Assembly: GCF_918797505.1 (NCBI RefSeq) | Contig: NC_092793.1 | Span: 45,930,243-45,994,242, forward strand | Origin: Bemisia tabaci | Taxonomy: Eukaryota; Arthropoda; Insecta; Hemiptera; Aleyrodidae | Direction of reading: 5' to 3' | Length of the DNA stretch: 64,000 nt | Translations under genes and position numbers: made by a program | The notes under the pieces: model-generated | Database searches by the model: none | What the model saw: the letters and a program-made list of their open reading frames with translations, nothing else | Told to the model about the DNA's origin: nothing | Shown here: positions 31,193 through 43,100 of the stretch, piece after piece | How the letters are laid out: the number at the start of each line of letters is the position of its first letter | How positions within the stretch are numbered: position 1 is the stretch's first letter

Positions 31193-34100
31193 TCAACATG
31201 AGGGCAAATTTCCGATGAAAAATACATTCAACTCAATCAAAATTGACAGCGTAATGCTTACGATGTATAGTACCAAACATGTCCATCCAATCTGAAAACA
31301 ATTAAGATCATTAATTTTTTTTGGGTAAGCATTGTTTTTAAATGGCATTAAAAAACAGGTCTAAATTGCAGCAGTTCATACCCAGGGCCGGATTTACCTA
31401 CTTGCCACCCCCTCTTATTTGTTTTGAAACATCAATAAAAACTATGAAGTGGACGTGCTGAAGAGGGAAACGTGCATAAGACGCGTTAACTCGAGTCGGA
31501 CACATTTTTTGCGAAAGTCCTGTCAACACTACTAGCAAAAGTTCTAGGAACTTTGCGCGAAACTTAAGTTCCGTAGACCTATCTCTGTGCGGTCAAGGCC
31601 TTCCATTTATAAGAACTGAGCGAAAAAATTATGGAAGAACAAACATAAATGTGGTTTCATAATTTTAACTTCCGCCGCCGTGCCGCGCTGACCGGACTGT
31701 GTTTGACGCAATGCTTGAAGTATTCCTACAGTCTTGTAGGCGCTATGCGACCGCACCGTATTTGACGCAATGCGTGAAGTATTCATGCAGTCGTGTAGGC
31801 GCTAATATGTGTTACATGCCGACCGCCGCCGCACCGAGGGCTTCTCCTTTTCATCTTAAGTCCTCGTCATCATTGCTCTCTGCGCCGCGTCGCTCCAGGC
31901 CAAATTGCATGTTAGGTTTCTCTCTTAACTCGACTAATTAAAAGTGCTGTATCTTGTATCACCGAAAGACGACATACTCTCAGGAAATGAGAGATTTTGT
32001 CGCCTTTTCTCGTTTGTAATTTTTTTCCTGAATCCGATTTTTTTTCAAACTTACATTTAAAAAAATTTCAAAATTTGCCGCCATGGGCCGCGACCCATAT
32101 GTCCACCCCCTAAATCCGGCCCTGCTCATGCCAGCCTAACATTTTTCAATATTTACATAAGTAGATTTAAGAGAAATGTAGTTTGTTGAACTCTCGCCAT
32201 TAGAGCCTTCATTCATTGAAGATATTGCGGGCGAACTGGTGAGAATGAAGGCAACACAGGTTGACAGTGTGATGTTGATCCACTAATGCTACTTCCAAGT
32301 ATCATGAATGAGCGAGAAACAATATTTGTACGCAATATTGCTTTCACGCTGCTCATGTTGCCCGATGAGGATATTGAAGGCGAACTGTTTTAAGTAAACG
32401 CAAAATAATGAGAGAGCAATAGGATGTTCCGATTCGGATACGTCCGTCCATTCATTACTTTCATTGGGCAACGTGAAATGGCTTGGAAACAGGAATTGTT
32501 TGTTTACAGTAATATGCCATGTTCATTCACCATAGACGTAGCATTAGCGGATTAAATGTACGCTACCAACCTTGTGTTGCATCCAGGCTGACCAGTTCCC
32601 CTTCAATATCTTCAATAGGCAACGTGAGCGGCTTGGACGTGTCGATAATTGCGTGCAGTGATTGGAGAGGGTTCCATATCGACTAAACGCGGTAGATAAA
32701 CGCGACCATTTGCACAATTAAAACAGATAGAAATGTGTATTACTGGTTACCAGACTCCCGGGGGATCATACACAATCAGGAATTTTGTGACCACTAACAT
32801 TCTTTTTTAAGAGATCGTGTTCGTGTGTCTTAACCCTCCATACAAGGTGATTTTACTTTCAGTGAACTGTTGTCAATGACAGTAATTGAATAGATAAAAT
32901 GAAGGATATTTCGAAAATTTTTAGGCGAACACTCTGCAGAAGTGTGAAAATAATCGAGAACTTCGCAGTTGTGACTTTTGGTCTAAAAGTCCTGCACCAG
33001 GCATTGCCCCTGTAACTTTTGAACAAATCGAGCGCAGACTTGACATTTCTCCAGTGCTTTTAGATCAAACGAACCGACTTTTGGAAGCCCCAAAAATTAT
33101 GAAATAACCATCCTGAAACGTTGTAAGCACCTTTGGGGTTCCAATGGTGGTGCGGGACTTTTGGATCATCCGGTATAGGTAAGACAATAGGCAGGAAGAG
33201 AAAACATTTTCATGCTAATGGATGAAGTTAAAAGTTGCTTGTTACCTTTTTGTCCATTGTGAAGCGGTTGGCAGCGAACATGGCGTACACAAGTACGAGG
33301 AGTGCAAGGAGAAGAAAAATGCTGTACTGAAGCCCCTTTGAGTGAATCGTGATAACGCCACTGGACGAGAAATAGACTGCTTTGATCAACCATGGCAGTC
33401 CCAGACAGAGTAATATATCGAACGTACTTGACCCGAAGGAATTGCTCAGGGCCATGGTTCCATTTCCTGTGAAGAAGAAAGATTGCTCATGAAGAGTTAT
33501 ACCTTTTTGGTATACCCAGGGATTCGAGTGCATTTTCATGAACTCTGTGGGAACGTCTTCTATATTATGCTGCCGTCCTAAGGGAAAACGCCGTATAAGA
33601 CTTTCGACGTTGCAAAATCTCCCCCGATGAAATATTTACTTTTGAAGAGTGTTATGTATACCTATCTTTGAAATTTTCAGATATTATAGATTAAAGTGCG
33701 AACAAAATTTTCTGAAATATTGGAAGAGAAATATTCAGTGTTTTCTCAGTAAATCCGGTTTTATCGAGGGAAATGTGGCAACGTCTGAAGGCTTATACGG
33801 CGTTTCACATTAGCTCGGCAGTGTGGGTCAACATATTAATTTTTCCTCGTTTAAAGAATTTTGGCCAAAGTGTCCCTCGTCAGAGCTACAGAAGCTTTCT
33901 CATCGAAATTCAGAATTTTGAAATTCTGAGGAATCGTTGTTTTTTCTTAATTTTGGCGAGAGTTACTATAGCAATACAATTTATCCAAAAGCCATGAAAG
34001 CAGCCTCTGATAAAAAATTCCAACCGCCAAAACTCCGGTTTTATTTGAAATTTCGGGCATCTTGCCGAGAACTATACTCGCAGAACGCTCCGCAACTATC

Positions 34101-37100
34101 AACAATATTCATATTTGAGTTTTTTCCCATGGAAGATGGGATTATGAAAATTCTTTCTCAAATTTCTCAGTACGGTACACCAGACTAACGATAAGCTGAG
34201 AATTAAATTCTGTAAACGTTTTATGAAACCAATTTCACAAGTTTTTCAGAAAATCCTTATTCTGTCTGAAGAAATGTATAGCAATATCCAAATGTTTATA
34301 CGACAACGTTCTTCATCAGAGTGCAGTGTCGTGCTAAAAAAAAGCGTCGTAAGAGCAATCGAGAGTTGCAAAATTCCCTCCAGTAAAATATTTATTTTAG
34401 TGAAAACGTGAGCATATTTCTCCTCGAAATTTTCAGGAATATTGGATTGAATTGCGAACAAAATATTCCGAAAAATTCATGGAAAAATAGTCCAAACAAT
34501 AGTCTGGAAAAAAATTTTGTCAGGGAAATTTAGCAACATTCAAATGTTCGTACAACGTTTTTCCTCAACGAGGGAGTATAGTGAATGGCAACGAAATAGG
34601 TGCCGGGAAGACGAAGCGTGGGCGTCTGTCCTCAGAACCAGATTAAATTGTCTTGAACTGACCTTTCTTACTGACGATGACGCAAGACACAGTTTCCGGT
34701 ATGCTCATACCGGCTGCGATGAACGATAAACCCATCACCGAGTCAGGTATGGACAGCTCGTTTCCTGCAAACAAAGAATTCGTCGTAAGTTAAAAAAAAT
34801 GCCGAAAAATATTTGCGAGACCGTACCTAAATCAAATAGATTGAGAACAGTGAGCAATCATCTCCAATCCAAAGTGTCATAATTTCTATCCCTCCGAGAC
34901 AAAAGTATGTTTTTGTGAGAAAATAATCGTTTTAACCAAAGGTGGATACTCAAGGGAGGAGGGGCGTGCGCCCCCCCCCCCCCCCCACGGTTCTGGAAAT
35001 GACCTCAGCATGGATTTGTTCCTTCCTGAGCATAAAACCGCGATTCTCCAGTAGAATTACAGCTAAAACAATCTTAAAATTTACCAGAGCTTTACTGCCG
35101 TGCTAAGGAAAAACGCCGTATGAGCCTTCAGGCGTTGCCAAATTTCCGTTATTATATCACGAATTTTCGGAAAAATTTGTAAATATTTTTCCTCCAATTT
35201 TTCAGATAATTTTGTTCGGAATTTTACCTAAAGTTCTTGAAAAAATTATAGAAAAAAATATTCATAAGTTTCCTCAAAAATAAACATTTTATCTCGAGAA
35301 ATTTGGCAACTCTCGAATGCTCATACGGCATTTTTCCTTAGCACGGCAGTTTAGTTGACCCTCCTTTAATTTTTGGTTGGCGCTACTCTCCCTCATCCTT
35401 CTTCATCTTAATCGTCACCTTCTAAGTGTCCTCCCTTCTTTCACTCTCCCTCATTTCTCTCCTTCTTCTCTGTGTCTTTCTTCACCGCTATATTTCTTTC
35501 CTTTTCCTCTTTCTCCTCATCCTCTTTTTACTTTTCTTTTCCTCCTTTTTCGCGTGTTTTCTCGCTCTTCTCTTTTTCCTCTCCTTCTTCGATGACTACA
35601 TCTGCGAGGGAGCCGAAGCTGACAATCAGTTGATCCCGGAGAGGTGGACATGGGAATGAGGCAAGTGGCCACGTTTCTTAGGCATTTAAATTCGATTCCG
35701 GCGGGAGAAAACATAAATTAGCGACGACCGGAGCCGAGAGTGGAGCCACGAAAGGAGCGCGACGCGCGCCATGTGCTAATAAAACCCGCCCGGCCGCACA
35801 ATGGATCTAGTCAATCAGGAAGGTCGGACATGAAATTTTTAACTAAAACTGCAAATTTTGATGCTTAATTCGTCACATTTTAAATGTTAAGGGATGCTCC
35901 TGAACGAGAATTTCACGAGAGAACCAATGGAACCACTTTTAAAACCTCAAAGTTTTGTATGAACGGAGTTATAAGCTTTCTAAAGGTTACACATTTTGTC
36001 CGACCTTTCCCATTGACTTGATCCACTGTGGACCGCGGCCGTTTTTAAGAGCGGAGCCCAAGCGAGGAGAGCTCCTGCCTCTGTCCAGACCATTTGACCT
36101 CTCACCCTCGATTATTCAACCCAATTCGCCTCAATTAGATACCTTTACTCAATTTCAGCCGAGGAATTTCGATCCGTTTCACCCGAGTTGCTCAATTGAG
36201 ACATGAGACCTGCTGGGGGGAATATCCCCGACAGCTCTCGCTCAATCATCGATCATCGACGCCGCTTTTCTCTCGAGGATACCTCATCCTCTCCACTATC
36301 AGATGAGGCCTGAAACCAATGGTCCAAGAATCCAGAAACCCTAAGGTTCATCCACGTTTTCTTCATCTCGAATCATTTCCTTACTCTTCTTGAGAGCTCA
36401 ATTTTTAACTCAATATCACTGGATAAAAATAGTTTTCCACTCGATGGTTTTTCATGAGAACATTAAAAAATAAAGTGAAATCTATGTTTTTTTTATTCCG
36501 TGTACAAAGAAAAACCTAAAAGAAGAAAACCGACGGGACCATATTCTGTAATTGGACGTATTTCTGTCAAACGGAACTAAGCGCCAATTTAAGTTCCTTT
36601 TGAGGAATTTAGAATCCCGGATAGCGCGTTCTGTCAACGGACTAACGCATGGAAAAGCATTGCGAGTATAGGACGGAACGAGCAGGACGCCCGTTTCCGC
36701 CGCCAATCCAACCCCCCCCCCCCCTCTACCTTCCTCTCCCTATGGCGCTTAGTTCCGTTTGATAGAAATACGTCCAATTGGGAACTACAATTTCTGGGTC
36801 AATGCAGAAACAATGTATACTATTGGTTTTCCTATACACACAAGTGTTTTTACGGGTGAGCCAGGGATTGTAGTTCTGAATTGCAAAATGAGGTTCAATC
36901 GAAAAGATACTAGTAAGACAAAACATATATTCAATATGAAAATTGTTCCGGCAATGGACTCACCAATGATAGTTATCATCCAAGCGATAGTGTAGGAACA
37001 AATACCGATCCAAACAACGCACATGAGAAAAGTAAGCGCGAAGAGGTTGTGGGTGCCGGGTTTGTGGCACGAAGGAACAGTGTAGTGGAGCAAGAATCGG

Positions 37101-40100
37101 ATGGGCCATGTGAAGAGCCAACCGATGTTCTCGCAAAGCGAGTAGTCACTTGGCCATTTATAGAGTCTCCCTAATCCTGCGCAAAAAAAGAGGTAAGGGG
37201 TGAGAAAAATAGACACAAGAGAATGGCCACACAAGAAAAAACACAAGAAAAACCACAAGAAAATGGGCAACCAAGGGTAAGAATAAACAAACAGAACATT
37301 TCGGGGTGGTTTCTACACCATCCTTGATAAGGAAACGAAAAATACAGATGTATTCAACAACAGCAAATATATCTGGGAGTGTCGTCGATCTTAGCACCTA
37401 GGTACGGACCTCTGTCATAAATTTATTCTATGCCTCTGTGACAGCTTCTCTTCTTTTTTTGTTATCACGAATGAGGGTCTAATTGTAGGAGGTTCCTTGA
37501 TTTTTTGTTGATTGAGGAGGGGGTTAAAACCACCCCGAAACGTCCCTTAGCCTTGGTTGCTCATTTTCCTCTATTTTTTTTAGTTGAATTATTCGGGCTA
37601 TTTTTGTTTATTTTTCTTAAACATAAAAAGGAATATGTAAACCCACACATAATGAAAGATGAGCAACAATAGATTTATTCAGGGACTAAGTCGTGCGATA
37701 TCCGGCATATCGATTGTCAATGTTACCAATCATAACAATAGAACTCAACCTCAGGTTCAAACTCCATGTTGAGTTTATCGTGTCGATTCATTATAATTTT
37801 GTTCATAATCAAGAAAATCAATTATCTAACGACTCATTGAAAAGGATATATTACGGTTACAATAAACATTTAGACGAATTTTGCCACGCACCATGAGTGT
37901 TTTTTCGAATAGATAACTATTCTTGCTCCCTTTTGTTGCCTATGCGCCAGAATTGAAGGCGAACTTCAGATTAACTATAATGTAAAAATGTCCCACACAT
38001 TGTCTTACAGAGGCCTTTGAACTATTACGTAAGTCATTTTTGCGGATTTTTTTACCCCCGTTCACCCTCCTTGTAAGTTGTAAGTTCCTTGATGTTGGTG
38101 TTCTGCATCGAACTACTAAAGAACGTTGGCGAAGGCCAAGTCAACCAAAAGATTCGGAATTGTTTAGGTAAAATGACATGAATAACATCACTTTTTAAAA
38201 TGGAAGAGTGCCACGATTAAAACAAATTAATAGAAGTTAAGTGAGCGTATTCATACCTTCATCTTCTTCCAAATCGAGGAAATCTTCCCCGTTGTTGAAG
38301 TTGTTTGTATATTTTGCTGAAAAAGAGGAAAATGTTGGTATAAGTTATTATGAAACTGCTTGAAGAAAATCGAGTAGGTCAGGTATTTCTTGTTTACATA
38401 CATATGTTACAGAACATCATGCCCTTAAGTTTGAAGAAAGAATATGAGTACCGACTTTGTCACTTATGGCCGGGTGATATTAGTTATTTTCCGTGACTAG
38501 GCACAAGAGAGACGGATTGGATAGAAGAGGAATTATGTTTAACTTCTTAGTGGTAGCAAGTAGCACAGAGCTAGAAAAAAAAAATGATGGAGTGAAAAAA
38601 ATCTCGGATTTTTGGTCCTGAAGATAATTTGGAGGGTCAAAGACATTGCAGATGAGCTCAGTTAGACTGCAACCAATTGACCTGAAAAATTACGATCTAA
38701 CTTCAGAGTAAAATTCGCATTAATTCCGTCGTGAATTTTATTTTATTTCATTTTTTCTAGGAGGATGAAGAATTTTGTTCATCTTCGCAAAACTCAGTTT
38801 GTTCTATTGAAATTTTGGTGGGAAAATTATCAAGTACGTTCTTAACTTACTATGCATACCAAAAATATCTCCGTATCTCTACTCTCCCACTCAAAAATCC
38901 TGAGCCCGAAAAATATTGGTATACTTATTTTGATAAGACCCTGGTAATTTAATGTATTCATTCATTAGGACAGGCACTACCACAAGCCTCGCATCAGTTT
39001 CTGGCTATGTGTGAAAAATTCGATACTTTTTTTGATCCATCTTGTATTTAAATCTTTGAATGCGTCGCCAACACGCCGAGTAGACACGTTTCCTCATTTC
39101 TCAAAATGTATCAGAAAAATGTAATTATTCTTACCAGGACAGGGCATGAGCAGCCATGTTGTTTCTTCAGCATCACGACCTGCTAGTCGCCGGCAAAACG
39201 ATTCAATGGCATAGCGAATCCTTTTATTGTAGTGCATCACTGAAATAGAGAGCATTGCTAAAATCAGAGATCGCAAACCTGCTCTGTTAGAAAGATCGGC
39301 CATGAAAGCACTCCAAAAGCTGTTGGTTAGTAAGAAGCATGAGAAAGAAGGGATGTCACCTAGGAAAAATGTTTGATTCATATTGAGCACCAAGCTTTTC
39401 TCGTTCAGGTGATTGAAGTTGTCGGTCTTAGGGATTGAATTTTGGTATAAGCAGAACCGAATTTCGGTTTTTCCTCACCGAAAATCTCGGTTATCTAAAC
39501 TGAAAGATTTCGGTTTTCAACATGAACTTGTTTTCTTCATGAGAGTAAGAGAAAGCAATGAAAAATACGAGAAAATGCAACATGGTGAAAATTAACTGTT
39601 TGTTTTGAGAAGTTGAATTGGATCATTTCCGAAAAAAGGCCATTGTCAGATTTTTTTTTAAATTTTCAAGAAAAGCAAACAAACTGACGCAAAATTTTAT
39701 TTCCTATTAGAAAAAAGATTTTTTTTTAGGAAAACCAACTTCAAGAGTTTTTGGGTTAACCCACCTATATTTGGGGTAAATTCCCGTAAAAAAATCATTT
39801 TTTTTGACATATATGACATGAACTCTTTTCAAAACTGACAGTATATCACGGTCACAATGCACTTGTTCGCAGTGATTCATTCCTAGTTTATTTCTCAATT
39901 TTTATTAATTTATTTTTTTTAAAAGAGGAAGTGAGGGGGAGGAAAGAAAACGGGAGGGGGAGAGGGGGAGTGAGAGAAGAAGATGATGAAGGATGAGAAC
40001 AACAAGAAAGAAAGAGAATGAAGATGAAGAAGATGAAGAGAAGAAAAATATGAAGATAAAAGAAAGAGGAAGAAAAAAAAGAGGAAAGGAGTAAGAAAAG

Positions 40101-43100
40101 AGTGGATTAGTGGTATCACCGTAAAATGGTACGCTTACATGGGAAAAACTAGAAAAATATAGCTTTTCATCGAGCAGGAAGAGACTACACTGATGCCATG
40201 TCAACTTGACTTCGATTTTTAGCTCCCACGTGGTCGAATAGTAGTAAAATCATGAAATGGCACGTGCACTCGAGACACACTCAATAAAAAGCTTTTTATA
40301 GAACTGTAAGAGGTTACTTTAACGGTAAATTGGTTCGCCTTCAATTTTTAGCGTAGGCAAGACGAGCTCCCACGTGGTCGAATAGTGGTATCATCCTCAA
40401 TATAGTATCCACGCGGTCTGTATCGGCGAATTTGTTGTAGCCACGAATAGTGTTTCAGATCGCGTAACTTCTCCAAATTTTTCATTGGTGTGCTTTTATG
40501 TCGTATCAACATTGAGTTAGAATTTGGGTTAAAGCTTTTTTTCTTTTTTCTTTTTTTTTCACGTTTATTATTATCATCATTAAACGGGCATTAATATTAG
40601 TACGCCCTTTTCGCCGTTTTCGACCCAACTGCTCTTTTTTATTTCATATGCTAGAAGGACAATATGAAAAGATAAAGGTGAGGATGCAGATGAAAAAAAG
40701 GAGATGAAGAAGAATGAAAGGAGACGAGGTAGAGGAAAAGAGAAAGATGAAGAAAAAGGAGACAAGAGAAAGAAAAAAGGAGAAAGAAGACGAAGAACAA
40801 CAGGAGAAGAAAAGAGAAAGATGAGGAAAGGAGAAAGAAGGAATAAAGCAGGAAGAAGAAGACAATGAAGAAATGAAGAGAAAGGAACGAGAAAAAAGGA
40901 AGTAAAAGAAAAGAAAGAAAAATAATAAGAGAGGGAGAGATGGAGGAAAACAAAAGACAATTTTGTTTTCCCCTTTCTTTAAAGGGAAAAACGAGAGGGT
41001 ATTTGGAACGCAGAATATAGTCAACTGGTCTGTGTAATTGCAAACTTAATCGACGCCAATTAAGTATGCCTCTCTCTTCCCGAGACTAAAAAAATCGAGC
41101 AAATTCAGGTGAAGGGTCTGTGACGCGAATAGAGAGCTTGTTTTGAGCGACGTTCAGACTCTATAATAAATAGGGCATGATAAATGACGAGACGCCGATA
41201 CACTGTCATGTCACAGTATCATGCCTTGAAATTAGTTTTGCTTGCAAATCTTTTCAGACGAACTGAACGACTATATGGATACATTCGTTCAGATCATGAT
41301 CCGGAAAATAATAACGAAAGTCTCCTCTTCAATCGAGTAAACAATAACGGATGGAAAGATTTCTGTGTCCGAGGCTGATCTGATTGAGACAAGGTGAATA
41401 TTAACAGTACGCCATCCATTGAATTTTTAATCCGCTGAAATGTAACACGAGTAATGAGGAAGGGGGAAAAAGAAGCAATTGAGAAGAAATATTGAGACTA
41501 TTGAGATGCACTGAAGCAAAAATGTGACTTAATTTTTTCAATGCTCATGAGTCAGTTATCAGCTCGCGCGAGGATAATTTTTTTCTGCCGATTACAATGA
41601 AATTCATCGGAGATGTTCCTTTTCGATGAATTTTTAAACAGGCAGTGTAACACTTTTACTAAATAATGAGTAAGATTTTATTGACATGCACAAAGTGAAC
41701 GTGATATTTCTCACGTCGTATGATACCAAAAGATCAACAAAAAGACCACAGAAAATTTTAGATAAATATAAATATTTTAGTTCAATTAGTTCTGTTTTTT
41801 GTTTTTTGGAAAACTTGACGGTTAAAATTCTGCTCTCTCTCTCTTAAATAAACGTATACAATGAAACGCTTATAAAAATAAAAATGAACGCAGTTAAAAA
41901 AATAAATAAAATGAGATTAATTATAGGTCACTCCTCTCAATTTGAAGTAGAAGCTTTATGAAACTTTAGAGTAATTTAGAGACTTTGTGTGTCTGGTCTC
42001 ATTAAGTTTTAATCATATGTTGAATCCAACGAAATAAGATATCAAGATATCATCTCGTTATTCTTTTGGAAAAACATCATGCATTAGATTCAAAATCGAG
42101 TTGTCCAAATTCGACGTCCTCAAGCAAAACGGACTTATTATCTGAGAGGTATAGAAGCTAAAAACCCAGGCCCAAAAGGAGTTCAGGGGAAGGGTCAAGC
42201 CCTTCTCCCTCTAAAATGCCACCCATGGTTGCAGCTGGCGTTGTATCCATGATTTTGAATGAATGACCATTGCTATGGCTCCGTAAGCAATTTAGTAAGA
42301 CACCGATGAGACACAAGAGCTGGAGAGGTACTCACCTACAATATAGGAAAGATAGAGGACAACCATGACGGTAGCCTCGTTTTGGTTCACCCTTCCGTCC
42401 CGGACTGCGTAGGCCAAAAGCAACACAGACACACCATAGACCAAAGAATCCCGCGTCAGTGGCCAGTAGTCTACTTTCACTGGCTGCAAAACATAAGAAA
42501 TGTGTTATTAAATTTACAGTGGAGGACAATTTCTTATAGCCTTTTATAGCCGATGGCGATTAAGTAACAGCCAGACGATAAAGTGTATGCTAAACGTCAC
42601 TAATTACGGATGCTAGGCCTTAGTGAGTTTTTGGAATACTGCTCTCTTTTTGGGCCGTAGTATCTTGATTTATTTTGCGAGGAAAGCTCCGTACTTTTGA
42701 TGGATGCCTGCCATTACTAATATATTAGAGCGCCTTCAGTTTCGTATGATACTGTGCAATACCTCTGGCGTGAAATAGTTGCTTCAAGCGCCGTGGCATG
42801 CTGCGGCGCGGCAGGCGGGCAGCCAGCGCGGAATGCGCATTAGCGCCTACAAACCTAACAGGGATACTTCACGCGTTGCGCAATGCGTGAAGTATTCCTG
42901 TTAGGTTTGTAGGCGCCAGTGCGTCGCCGCTCCGCTTTGTGTTAGGCTCTAATATTTAATCTGGCGGAGTCAGCGTTGTTCAACTCATGATTTTGAAATG
43001 TTTGCACATCCTGTATGGATTATTCTCATTTTAGTTGATGGAAAAAAATATGTATTAAAGGAAAATATAATGCGCGTTTTGTAAGTATTAAGGTGGTTCC

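Noticed and set aside
36785..37270. 161-codon minus-strand open frame taken whole
   Set aside because: Only 36964-37176 is an exchanger exon. The flanks are intron read-through past clear AG and GT sites, and part is a MITE.
39905..40204. Minus-strand open frames rich in Ser, Phe and Leu
   Set aside because: Same cause: translation of a polypurine tract, with no domain or start context.
40580..41043. Three overlapping minus-strand open frames of about 126-130 codons
   Set aside because: They run through a GA-rich tract and encode only Ser/Phe/Leu low-complexity sequence. They lie in an exchanger intron and overlap in several frames.
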